Assembly: GCF_016741815.1 (NCBI RefSeq)
Contig: NZ_JAERRJ010000016.1
Coordinates: 1-64,000, forward strand
DNA: 64,000 nucleotides
Source: Nocardia acididurans
GTDB taxonomy: Bacteria; Actinomycetota; Actinomycetes; Mycobacteriales; Mycobacteriaceae
Direction of reading: 5' to 3'
Shown: piece by piece, positions 57,732 to 64,000 of the stretch
Layout of the letters: every line of letters starts with the position of its first letter
Position numbering within the stretch: the stretch's first letter is position 1
The notes under the pieces: generated by a model
Told to the model about the DNA's origin: nothing
Seen by the model: only the letters and a program-made list of their open reading frames with translations
Database searches by the model: none
Made by a program: the position numbers and the translations under genes

Positions 57732-58030
57732 AATCTTTGTCGAGGTTGATGACATCGCCGTTGGCATCACGCCGAAACGGCTATTTCGGTCAACGCCTGA
57801 AACGGCTGAAATGTATCGCTACCAGATGACTTCGAGCGGACAGCGCAGGACATCTGGGACTGTGATCGCTGGGTTGCCGGCCCAGTGATGGCACGCCTCG
57901 TCGGCGTCGCCTGGAGTCCGCGCACCCATCGTCGGCCTGCTGGCGCAGGTGCCCACGCGCCCGACAATACCGCGGTAATCATCGCAATGATCGCTGACTT
58001 CCCGATCGCCAAGTTCCCGGCTTCTCACGC
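57732..58030. other. Gap between tRNA scar and mce operon end, no convincing gene
   Basis: About 300 bp without a supported gene. An imperfect stem-loop (TCGCTGGG at 57866-57873, CCCAGTGA at 57881-57888) could terminate the mce transcript, which ends at 58031 on the minus strand. A minus-strand frame of 81 codons (57767-58012) has a hydrophobic start but no recognisable family or ribosome-binding site. It may be decayed sequence. Confidence 0.45.
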
Positions 58031-58684
58031 TCACTTCAGCGGCAGCGCGCCGTCCATGCCGCCGACGTCGGTGACCTTCCAGTCGGCATTGCGGTCGACG
58101 GTCACGTTGTAGGTGACGGTGGTCTGGACGCCCTCCGGGTTCTGGGCATTGGTGGAGGTGACGTTGACGAAGACGTTGACCCGGTAGGTGCCATCCTGCT
58201 CGCTCATCACCTTCGCGGCGATGGGGGTGCCGGTGGACGTCCACTTCAGGGGGACGAGCAGGTCCTGGAGTTTCGGAGCGCTGGCATCGAACTTGGTGGC
58301 CAGAGCGGGGGCTGTCTCGGCTTTGAGCCGGGTCACCCACGCGCCGAAATCGGTGTAGTTCACCGTGGACGCGCCGACCGCGTAGTCGGTGGCGACCTGT
58401 TCGGCGTGCGCGCGGTGGCCGGCGGTGGCGTCACGGTCGGCGAGGTCGTCCCGGGCGGCGATGAGGAAGCCGGACGCGACGAACGCGACGAGGATCGCCA
58501 CCGTCACAGCGGCGGACCAGCCGAGGGTGACCAGAGGGACGGCGACCGAGCGTCTCCCACGCCGAGTGTCGGAGGCGGCATCGCTCCGATCCGGTTCGGG
58601 GGCAACGGACTTCTCCGCAGACGTGGTGGATTTCGCAGTGCCGGAGGAGGTTTCGATGCCTTCATCCGTGAGATCGAGTGTCAT
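58031..58684 (-). CDS. Mce-associated membrane protein
   Basis: A 217-residue protein of the Mam family that follows mce operons. It has a polar cytoplasmic N-terminus (about 45 residues), one membrane helix (about 49-75, VPLVTLGWSAAVTVAILVAF region) and an outer SnoaL-like domain. That domain contains RAHAEQVATDYAVGASTVNYTDFGAWVTRL and ends VTYNVTVDRNADWKVTDVGGMD. Mam proteins are thought to stabilise or regulate the Mce lipid importer. It is the last gene of the mce operon, 27 bp after mceF. Confidence 0.9.
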   Translation of the reverse strand: MTLDLTDEGIETSSGTAKSTTSAEKSVAPEPDRSDAASDTRRGRRSVAVPLVTLGWSAAVTVAILVAFVASGFLIAARDDLADRDATAGHRAHAEQVATDYAVGASTVNYTDFGAWVTRLKAETAPALATKFDASAPKLQDLLVPLKWTSTGTPIAAKVMSEQDGTYRVNVFVNVTSTNAQNPEGVQTTVTYNVTVDRNADWKVTDVGGMDGALPLK

Positions 58685-58711
58685 TGCTGTTCCCGCTCTT
58701 TCGTACGGTGG

Positions 58712-59683
58712 TTATTTCACGGCGATCTGCAGATGCAGAGCGCCGTCGTCGCTGGTGGCATGCAGCGCCTGCGCGATGAGTCCACCCAGGTCCACCCTGC
58801 TGACCAGCGCGGGAGCCTGGGCCAGCACCGGCGCGAGCATCGGCCACAGCGGTGCGAATTCCGGTCCCATCAGGTCCAGGCGTTCGGTGGTCTCGCGCAG
58901 GAACGGCACCAGGCCGATGGTTTCGCCGTTCTCCTCGAGGAAGGAGTCCGGAGCGTCTCCGGCGCGAATGACCCGCGCGATGGAGTCCGCCACCTCCGCG
59001 ACCCGGGGCCCGAAGTCTGCCCACGGTCCGGCCGCGCCGCGCAGCGCCGGACCCGTCCAATCCATGTCGGTGGCGCGGGACTGCATGGCCAGCAGCATTT
59101 CCCGGATGATGTCGGTGCGGGCCAGCAGTGTGGCCGCGAGCAGATCGGTGGCCCGGGACAGTTGCGGCACCACTGTTTCCGTGCCTGACAGGGCCGTGCC
59201 GAAGGTGTCCACGATGGAGGCCAGTGCCTCCGGATTCAGTTGGCGCAGCAGTTCAGTGGTGGTGCGGGCGATATCCGGGATGGACCGTGGCGCGGTCACC
59301 TTGTCCGCGGCCACCGTCTGCCCGTCGCGCAGGTACGGTCCTGCCGCGGTTTCCGGCCGGAAGTCCAGGTAGGACTCGCCCAGCCCGGACAGCCCTTCGA
59401 TACGGACCTTGCTGGCCAAGGGAATTCGATGGTCCCCGTCCACCCGGAAGCGCACCTCGACTCCGGCCCCGACATGCGTCACCGAGGTCACCTGCCCGAC
59501 CTGTACGCCTGACAGCAGCACTTTCGAGCGGGGCAGCAGCCCACCGGATTCCGGCACCGTCATGGTGGCCTCGACACGATCGCGGAACCAATGCACTCCG
59601 ACCACGCCGAAGGCCAGATACGCGCCGCCGAACACCAGGATCACGAAGATACTCGCCACCGACGCGAGAGAACTCGGCTTCAC
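58712..59683 (-). CDS. Mce family protein, MceF position
   Basis: A 323-residue MlaD/Mce-domain protein. An N-terminal membrane anchor (about 5-30) leads to the Mce domain (RDRVEATMTVPESGGLLPRSKVLLSGVQVGQVTSVTHVGAGVEVRF...GESYLDFRP), then a long helical region. It is shorter than typical MceF proteins of mycobacteria, which often exceed 400 residues. It forms part of the periplasmic hexameric channel for lipid uptake. It overlaps mceE by 4 bp. Confidence 0.9.
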   Translation of the reverse strand: MKPSSLASVASIFVILVFGGAYLAFGVVGVHWFRDRVEATMTVPESGGLLPRSKVLLSGVQVGQVTSVTHVGAGVEVRFRVDGDHRIPLASKVRIEGLSGLGESYLDFRPETAAGPYLRDGQTVAADKVTAPRSIPDIARTTTELLRQLNPEALASIVDTFGTALSGTETVVPQLSRATDLLAATLLARTDIIREMLLAMQSRATDMDWTGPALRGAAGPWADFGPRVAEVADSIARVIRAGDAPDSFLEENGETIGLVPFLRETTERLDLMGPEFAPLWPMLAPVLAQAPALVSRVDLGGLIAQALHATSDDGALHLQIAVK

Positions 59684-60738
59684 CGGACCACCCCGATCAT
59701 CCGCAGGGCGCGCACCATGGCGTTGACCTGCTCCTCCGTCGACACCGGGGAAACGGTGTCCGCCCCGGTGATAGTGAGCTTCGGCCCCTTCTCCACATAG
59801 GGAACGACCTTGTCCCGCAACAACGCGACCAGCCTGTTCAGGTTGGACGGTGCGCTCAGATCGAGGGGGTTGTCGCCCAGCATGAGCGGCACGAAGGCGC
59901 GGGCGGCGGCGTCCCCGGCGGACAACAGCGGGGTCAGCCAGCTCAGCGATTCGGCGATGGCGCCGAGGGAGCCGACGATGCCCAGGGTGTTCACCAATGC
60001 CGCCACGTCGGCTGGAATGTCCACCGCGCCGCGTTCGCTCAGCAGCGCATCGAGTTCGCGCGGATTGTCCTGCACCGCACGCAGATCCTTCTGGAAGGCG
60101 GCCAGCGCGGCGTCGAGCACATCCAGATTGCCGCTCAGGTCCTCGACATTCGCACCCATGCGGTCGAAGATTCGCGCGGTCTCCGATTTATCCTGCGGCA
60201 GTGCGGCATTGGCCTGATTGATGATCTCCTGAACCTGATGCAGCGCGCCGCCGCCCACGAACGTGGACATGCCGACCAGCAGATCCTCCACCTGCAGTGC
60301 GGGTTTGGTCTGCTCCAGCGGGATGGTGCCGCCCGGCGCGATGGTCTCGCCGGTGTCGCCGACCGGGGTGACCAGGCCGATGAAGATGTCGCCCAGAATC
60401 GTGTTCTGCCGCAACTGCGCCGTGGACGATCTGGGGATTCTCACCGAGCTGCTGATGGCCACCACCGCGTCGATTCGTCCCGGGCTGGCGGCGGACGGGT
60501 CGATCACGGTGACCGAACGCAGACTGCCGATCTTCGCGCCATTGGCCATGACCTTGGCCTGCGCGGGCAGGTTCAGCGCGCTGGCGAACTGGATGTGCAC
60601 GTCGTAGGTGTCGCCGGAGACCGCCGCACCCGGCATCGGCACGGTGGCCGGATTGAAGCCACAGCCCGCGGGCAGCAGCGCCGCCACGCACAGGGCGGTT
60701 CCGGCGAGTGCGCGGCGGGCGGGGGAATTCCGGGTCAT
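59680..60738 (-). CDS. Mce family lipoprotein, MceE (LprK-like) position
   Basis: A 352-residue Mce protein with signal peptide and lipobox LLPAGC, the only lipoprotein in the operon, as expected for MceE. The Mce domain covers about residues 40-125 (DTYDVHIQFASALNLPAQAKVMANGAKIGSLRSVTVID...LGDIFIGLV). Helical repeats follow. ATG 60738 (MTRNSPARRAL) places the signal peptide correctly. Its start overlaps the mceD stop by 4 bp. Confidence 0.92.
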   Translation of the reverse strand: MTRNSPARRALAGTALCVAALLPAGCGFNPATVPMPGAAVSGDTYDVHIQFASALNLPAQAKVMANGAKIGSLRSVTVIDPSAASPGRIDAVVAISSSVRIPRSSTAQLRQNTILGDIFIGLVTPVGDTGETIAPGGTIPLEQTKPALQVEDLLVGMSTFVGGGALHQVQEIINQANAALPQDKSETARIFDRMGANVEDLSGNLDVLDAALAAFQKDLRAVQDNPRELDALLSERGAVDIPADVAALVNTLGIVGSLGAIAESLSWLTPLLSAGDAAARAFVPLMLGDNPLDLSAPSNLNRLVALLRDKVVPYVEKGPKLTITGADTVSPVSTEEQVNAMVRALRMIGVVR

Positions 60739-61835
60739 CGCGCACCCGCCATTCCCAGCACCAGCGGCACCAGGCTCACATTCGCCGGTCCGTTGTCGCC
60801 GCGGCGGCAGCTGCCCGGGCGCACGGTGTCGGCCAGCGTGCACAGCTGTTCGGCATTATCTTGTGGCAGCGCCACATTCGGTGCTCTGTAGGTGACTCGC
60901 ACCTGTCCTGTCTCCGGATCGAGGGATTGCTGGAAGGCGGTGACGAGGGGCGGGATCATGTCGAGCAGCTTCTGCAGCCCGGAAATGCCCGCCCCCAGCA
61001 ATTTCACCTTCGGGATGGCCGCGTCCAGCCCGCGCAGGATGGGTTGCCCGTGCTTGCGGAAGATGTCGTTGAACCAGGGCAGGATCACCAGCAGTGAGTC
61101 CACGATCTGCACGGTGCTGCCCCAGACCTCGTTGATGAAACCGACGCCCTCCTCGGCCTGGGTGAGCGCGACCTTGATGTCCTCCCATTTGATCGCCACG
61201 CTGGCGGCGATCTCTGCGAAGGCATCGATCATCGTGCCCAGGTGCCCGATCGCGGCGTTGGGCGAATTCAACGCGGTTCCGAGGTCTCTCACCAGCTGGT
61301 TGAGTTTTTGCCCGGTGCCGGCGGTGGCCTGATCGAACAGGCTCACGCTGGTGCGCAGCCGGGCCTGTTCGGCGGGATCTCCGTGCCCGGTGAGTTGATC
61401 GGCGAGGTTGGAGAAGGCTTCCAGGGTCTGGGTGATGCTCTTGGGCGTGAAGGTCTTGGTGATGCATGTGTCCTGCCGCCACGGCGCGTCGGATGTGCTG
61501 TCGCCCAGCACTTCCAGCGCTCGGTCGGCTACGAGGGTGTCAGAGACCGTCGTGGCGGTGACCGCGCCGCGCAGTGGGTGGCTGGCGTCGATGCTGAAAT
61601 CCACCCGCACCGCGGTGCCTTCGGGTTCGACCGCGGTCACGGTGCCGACCGGGATGCCGAGCATGGTGACGTGGTTGCCCTGGTACAGGCCCACCGCGTC
61701 GGGCATGATCGCGCAGTAGGACAGGTTCTGCCGCAGTGGGTTGACGGCGACCAGATAGCCGGCGACGGTCAGCACCGCTACCGTGGCGACGCCGGCCAGG
61801 GTGACGAAACCCTGTGATCCGAGAAAGCGTTTCAC
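60735..61835 (-). CDS. Mce family protein, MceD position
   Basis: A 366-residue Mce protein: N-terminal anchor (FVTLAGVATVAVLTVAGYLVAV), Mce domain with AVGLYQGNHVTMLGIPVGTVTAVEPEGTAVRVDFSID, then a long amphipathic helical region and a Cys-containing tail (EQLCTLADTVRPGSCRR). It is one of the six subunits of the lipid-uptake channel. It starts 3 bp after mceC. Confidence 0.92.
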   Translation of the reverse strand: MKRFLGSQGFVTLAGVATVAVLTVAGYLVAVNPLRQNLSYCAIMPDAVGLYQGNHVTMLGIPVGTVTAVEPEGTAVRVDFSIDASHPLRGAVTATTVSDTLVADRALEVLGDSTSDAPWRQDTCITKTFTPKSITQTLEAFSNLADQLTGHGDPAEQARLRTSVSLFDQATAGTGQKLNQLVRDLGTALNSPNAAIGHLGTMIDAFAEIAASVAIKWEDIKVALTQAEEGVGFINEVWGSTVQIVDSLLVILPWFNDIFRKHGQPILRGLDAAIPKVKLLGAGISGLQKLLDMIPPLVTAFQQSLDPETGQVRVTYRAPNVALPQDNAEQLCTLADTVRPGSCRRGDNGPANVSLVPLVLGMAGAR

Positions 61836-61838
61836 GAC

Positions 61839-62906
61839 TCAGCACGCCTTTCCGGGCAGTGGGACACACACGTCGGGGGCCGCCAGCGTGATGGCGGACT
61901 GATCGACCGTCACGCCGTCCTCCGCCGTGATCGCCGACGTCAGCCGGGTCTTGATCACGCCGAGGTTGTTCAGCGCCTGGTCGAAGCGCCGGCCCAGGTC
62001 CTCCAGTTGCGGCACCGATTCGGCCAGCTTGTCGGCCAGCGGCTCGAGCTGACTGTCCCAGGCCGGTTCGATGGCGGCCATGCGCGAGAGCAGCTGCCCC
62101 GTGATGCGCAGGGCTTCCGCGATCTCGGCCTTCTTGGCCAGCCCGGCGGTTTCGAGCCCGCCGATCTCGCGCAGGAAGGTGCCGATCAGGCCCTTGTTGT
62201 GGTTGATGGCGGTCAGGTATTCGTCCATGACCGTCAGCGCCTGCGACACTCCGGCGTTCTGCCGGTTGAGCAGCCCGACGAGGGATTCCATGGCATTTCC
62301 CATGCGGCGCAACGCATCCGGGCTGCCTTCCAGGGACTGCTGGAGGGCGGTGAAGTTCTCCCGCAGCGTGTCCCCGTCCACCTGGCCGATCGGGGTGGCG
62401 GCATCCTGGAGAGTGCGGATCAGGCTGTAGGGCAGCCGCACCCTCTCCATGGGAATGACGGTGGCGCCCAATGGCTTTTCTCCGGCGGGGACGGCCGCGA
62501 TGTAGTGGCCGCCGACCACGGTCAGCATGCGCACCTCGAGGGAGGTGGCGTCGCCGAGGAAGACGTCCGCGTCGACGGTGAAGGTCATGCGCACTCGATC
62601 GGGCAGCAGCTCCAGCGATTCCACGCTGCCCACGTGCAGCCCGGCCACGCGGATCTCGTCTCCGGCCTTGACCGCCCGCGCCTCGCTCAGCTCGGCGGTG
62701 TAGGTGGTCTTGCCGATCGGCAGCACGTAGATGACACCCACCGCGACGAGCAGCGCGGCCAGGGCGGCGACGCCGTACATGCCGAGCTTCAGCTCGCGCC
62801 GGGCGGCAGCGGATTCGCGTGCGTCGCGATGATGTGCCAGTCGCGCCTGGCGTGCGCGAATTCCCTTGCGGGGAAGTCTGTTCGAAGCAGGTGTCAGCTC
62901 TTGCAT
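61839..62906 (-). CDS. Mce family protein, MceC position
   Basis: A 355-residue Mce protein. A basic cytoplasmic N-terminus of about 38 residues precedes the membrane helix (LGMYGVAALAALLVAVGVIYVLPI). The Mce domain has YTAELSEARAVKAGDEIRVAGLHVGSVESLELLPDRVRMTFTV, followed by helical segments. The 3' end encodes two Cys (DVCVPLPGKAC). It overlaps mceB by 13 bp, the largest overlap in the operon. Confidence 0.92.
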   Translation of the reverse strand: MQELTPASNRLPRKGIRARQARLAHHRDARESAAARRELKLGMYGVAALAALLVAVGVIYVLPIGKTTYTAELSEARAVKAGDEIRVAGLHVGSVESLELLPDRVRMTFTVDADVFLGDATSLEVRMLTVVGGHYIAAVPAGEKPLGATVIPMERVRLPYSLIRTLQDAATPIGQVDGDTLRENFTALQQSLEGSPDALRRMGNAMESLVGLLNRQNAGVSQALTVMDEYLTAINHNKGLIGTFLREIGGLETAGLAKKAEIAEALRITGQLLSRMAAIEPAWDSQLEPLADKLAESVPQLEDLGRRFDQALNNLGVIKTRLTSAITAEDGVTVDQSAITLAAPDVCVPLPGKAC

Positions 62907-63919
62907 ATCGAGATCCTCTGGCCGGAGATGAGCACCGAGAACGGCGCGGGAACCTCGGCCTGCCCCTTCGAGCAGTGCATATCGATCAGTCCGGCGGTGC
63001 TGCCCGCCGCGGGTGGCATGAGGCCGGCCAGGGATTGCAGCAGACCGGGCAGGCGGCCGAGCACCTCCAGGGACTCGTCGGGGTTCGGGAACAGCAGCCG
63101 TAGATCCGCTTCGAGGTTCGGGTTCTCGCCCTCAGCGAATCCCAGCGTGGCCAGCAGGCTGTTGAGCGGCCCCAGGGTGGACGGCGCGGCGGCCGCGAAG
63201 ACCAGCAGGCCGTCCAGTTCCTTGCGGAAGGAGGTGAATACGTCGGCCAGACCCTCGAGGAGCGTGATCAGCTGCGGTGACTTGCCGCCGATCTGATTCG
63301 AGATGCCCTGCAGGTTCTCGACGATCAGCGTCAGCACGGCCTGCCGGTCGGAGACGTAGCGGCTCAGTTTCTCGAAAGCGTCCAGAGCCGGACCGATTCC
63401 GTCACCGTTGCCTTCGATGACGGCGAGCACGCTCTCGGTGAACTGGTTGAGCGCCCCGGGGGAGAATTCGGCCAGCACCGGCTGTAAACCGTTGAACAGC
63501 TGGGTGATGTCGAAGGATGGGACGGTCCTGTCGGCGCCGATGACGGCTCCCGGCCGCAGCCGCTCGCCCGGCCCGTCGGGCTGCCGGACGTCGACATACC
63601 GTTGCCCGGTGAGGGTTTGGTACCGGATGGCCAGCGTGCTGGTCGTGTACACCGGCCGGTCCCGCTGCACGGTGAATTCCACCGTGGCCCGGGATCCGTC
63701 CAGTTCGAGGCCGGTCACCTTGCCCACCTGCACGCCGTACATGCGCACGTCGTCGCCGGTCTTCAATCCGCTGACATCGGTGAAAACGCCGGAATAGCGT
63801 GTGGTTTCGCCGCTGACCGGCCGTACGATCGCGCTGATGACCACGAGCAGCAGCGCGATCATCGCCGCGCTGAAGAGTCCGAGTCGCAGCAACACTGCGC
63901 GCACGGTGGCGGGCTTCAT
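62894..63919 (-). CDS. Mce family protein, MceB position
   Basis: A 341-residue Mce protein: anchor helix (RLGLFSAAMIALLLVVISAIV), Mce domain (YSGVFTDVSGLKTGDDVRMYGVQVGKVTGLELDGSRATVEFTV...LTGQRYVDVRQ), then a helical region ending with a short Cys-containing tail. It overlaps the mceA stop (ATGA), so the operon is read through by translational coupling. It belongs to the actinobacterial lipid importer. Confidence 0.93.
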   Translation of the reverse strand: MKPATVRAVLLRLGLFSAAMIALLLVVISAIVRPVSGETTRYSGVFTDVSGLKTGDDVRMYGVQVGKVTGLELDGSRATVEFTVQRDRPVYTTSTLAIRYQTLTGQRYVDVRQPDGPGERLRPGAVIGADRTVPSFDITQLFNGLQPVLAEFSPGALNQFTESVLAVIEGNGDGIGPALDAFEKLSRYVSDRQAVLTLIVENLQGISNQIGGKSPQLITLLEGLADVFTSFRKELDGLLVFAAAAPSTLGPLNSLLATLGFAEGENPNLEADLRLLFPNPDESLEVLGRLPGLLQSLAGLMPPAAGSTAGLIDMHCSKGQAEVPAPFSVLISGQRISICKS

Positions 63920-64000
63920 CGTTCCCCCTCCGGCCGCGGCGTGGTCAGCGCAGTGAAAGCCTGCTGCCCGAGCATCGGAATACCCACGGCCGGAATGCCT
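63916..64000 (-). CDS. Mce family protein, MceA position (C-terminal tail only)
   Basis: The last 27 codons of an open frame run off the right edge and read IPAVGIPMLGQQAFTALTT and PRPEGER before TGA. The stop overlaps the mceB start by 4 bp. Position alone identifies it as mceA, since the order B to F is clear downstream. The yrbE permease genes normally upstream would lie outside the window. Confidence 0.7.
   Translation of the reverse strand, partial: GIPAVGIPMLGQQAFTALTTPRPEGER

Noticed and set aside
57767..58012. An 81-codon minus-strand frame after the mce operon
   Set aside because: Hydrophobic start but no ribosome-binding site or family match. It probably reflects decayed or non-coding sequence.

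Overview
The window is high-GC DNA typical of a mycolate actinomycete, most likely a Nocardia or close relative. The evidence is a nearly complete mce operon (mceA tail to mceF plus an Mce-associated protein), an actinobacterial-type integration host factor (mIHF), an L,D-transpeptidase, deazaflavin (F420)-type reductases, many TetR regulators and frequent GTG starts. Most genes are accessory or secondary-metabolic. No rRNA, CRISPR array, transposase or integrase was seen.

Layout, 1-26 kb. The left edge cuts an aldehyde dehydrogenase preceded by its probable GAF-domain regulator, with an array of four 11-bp-spaced hexamers between them. Then come an LLM-class oxidoreductase, two related small proteins, and a two-gene terpenoid locus (class I terpene cyclase plus polyprenyl diphosphate synthase). 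A minus-strand run (6.9-11.4 kb) holds a TRAP-TAXI transporter, a Tdi1-immunity-like protein, an ankyrin protein and a Ddn-like reductase. From 13.0 to 17.5 kb an overlapping operon encodes a glutamine-synthetase-like ligase, a PuuD-like hydrolase with a repeat-built N-terminus, an aldehyde dehydrogenase and an SDR. This looks like gamma-glutamylation-based polyamine or amine catabolism. A PhyH oxygenase/TetR divergent pair, an acyltransferase, a CoA-disulfide-reductase-like protein, an ArsR/AHSA1 pair, a RibD-like reductase, an AraC-DinB regulator, an MBL hydrolase and an L,D-transpeptidase follow.

Layout, 26-49 kb. A NarL-type two-component system has a duplicated and inverted motif in its divergent promoter. 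A ferredoxin-P450-flavin monooxygenase set is split by a perfect 30-bp palindrome. A secretory-lipase-like hydrolase is fused to a calerythrin-like EF-hand domain. A TetR regulator with several operators faces a Ddn-like reductase and a DrrAB-type ABC exporter. An ABC-F protein and an MFS exporter follow, then a LuxR regulator, a second P450, an MBL-fold protein, a 1137-residue STAND ATPase overlapping an MFS exporter, a FAD monooxygenase and a divergent TetR.

Layout, 49-64 kb. An alpha/beta hydrolase sits behind a good IdeR/DtxR-like iron box. A membrane protein gene is frameshifted in a C homopolymer. A lipoprotein and a DrrC-like UvrA paralogue share a perfect Crp/GlxR consensus site. Then come a Sel1-like protein, mIHF, tRNA-Leu(GAG), the 3' half of an initiator tRNA (a possible integration scar), and the mce operon on the minus strand. 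DrrA, DrrB and DrrC homologues, an ABC-F protein, two MFS pumps and several TetR regulators make this a drug- or stress-response-rich segment.
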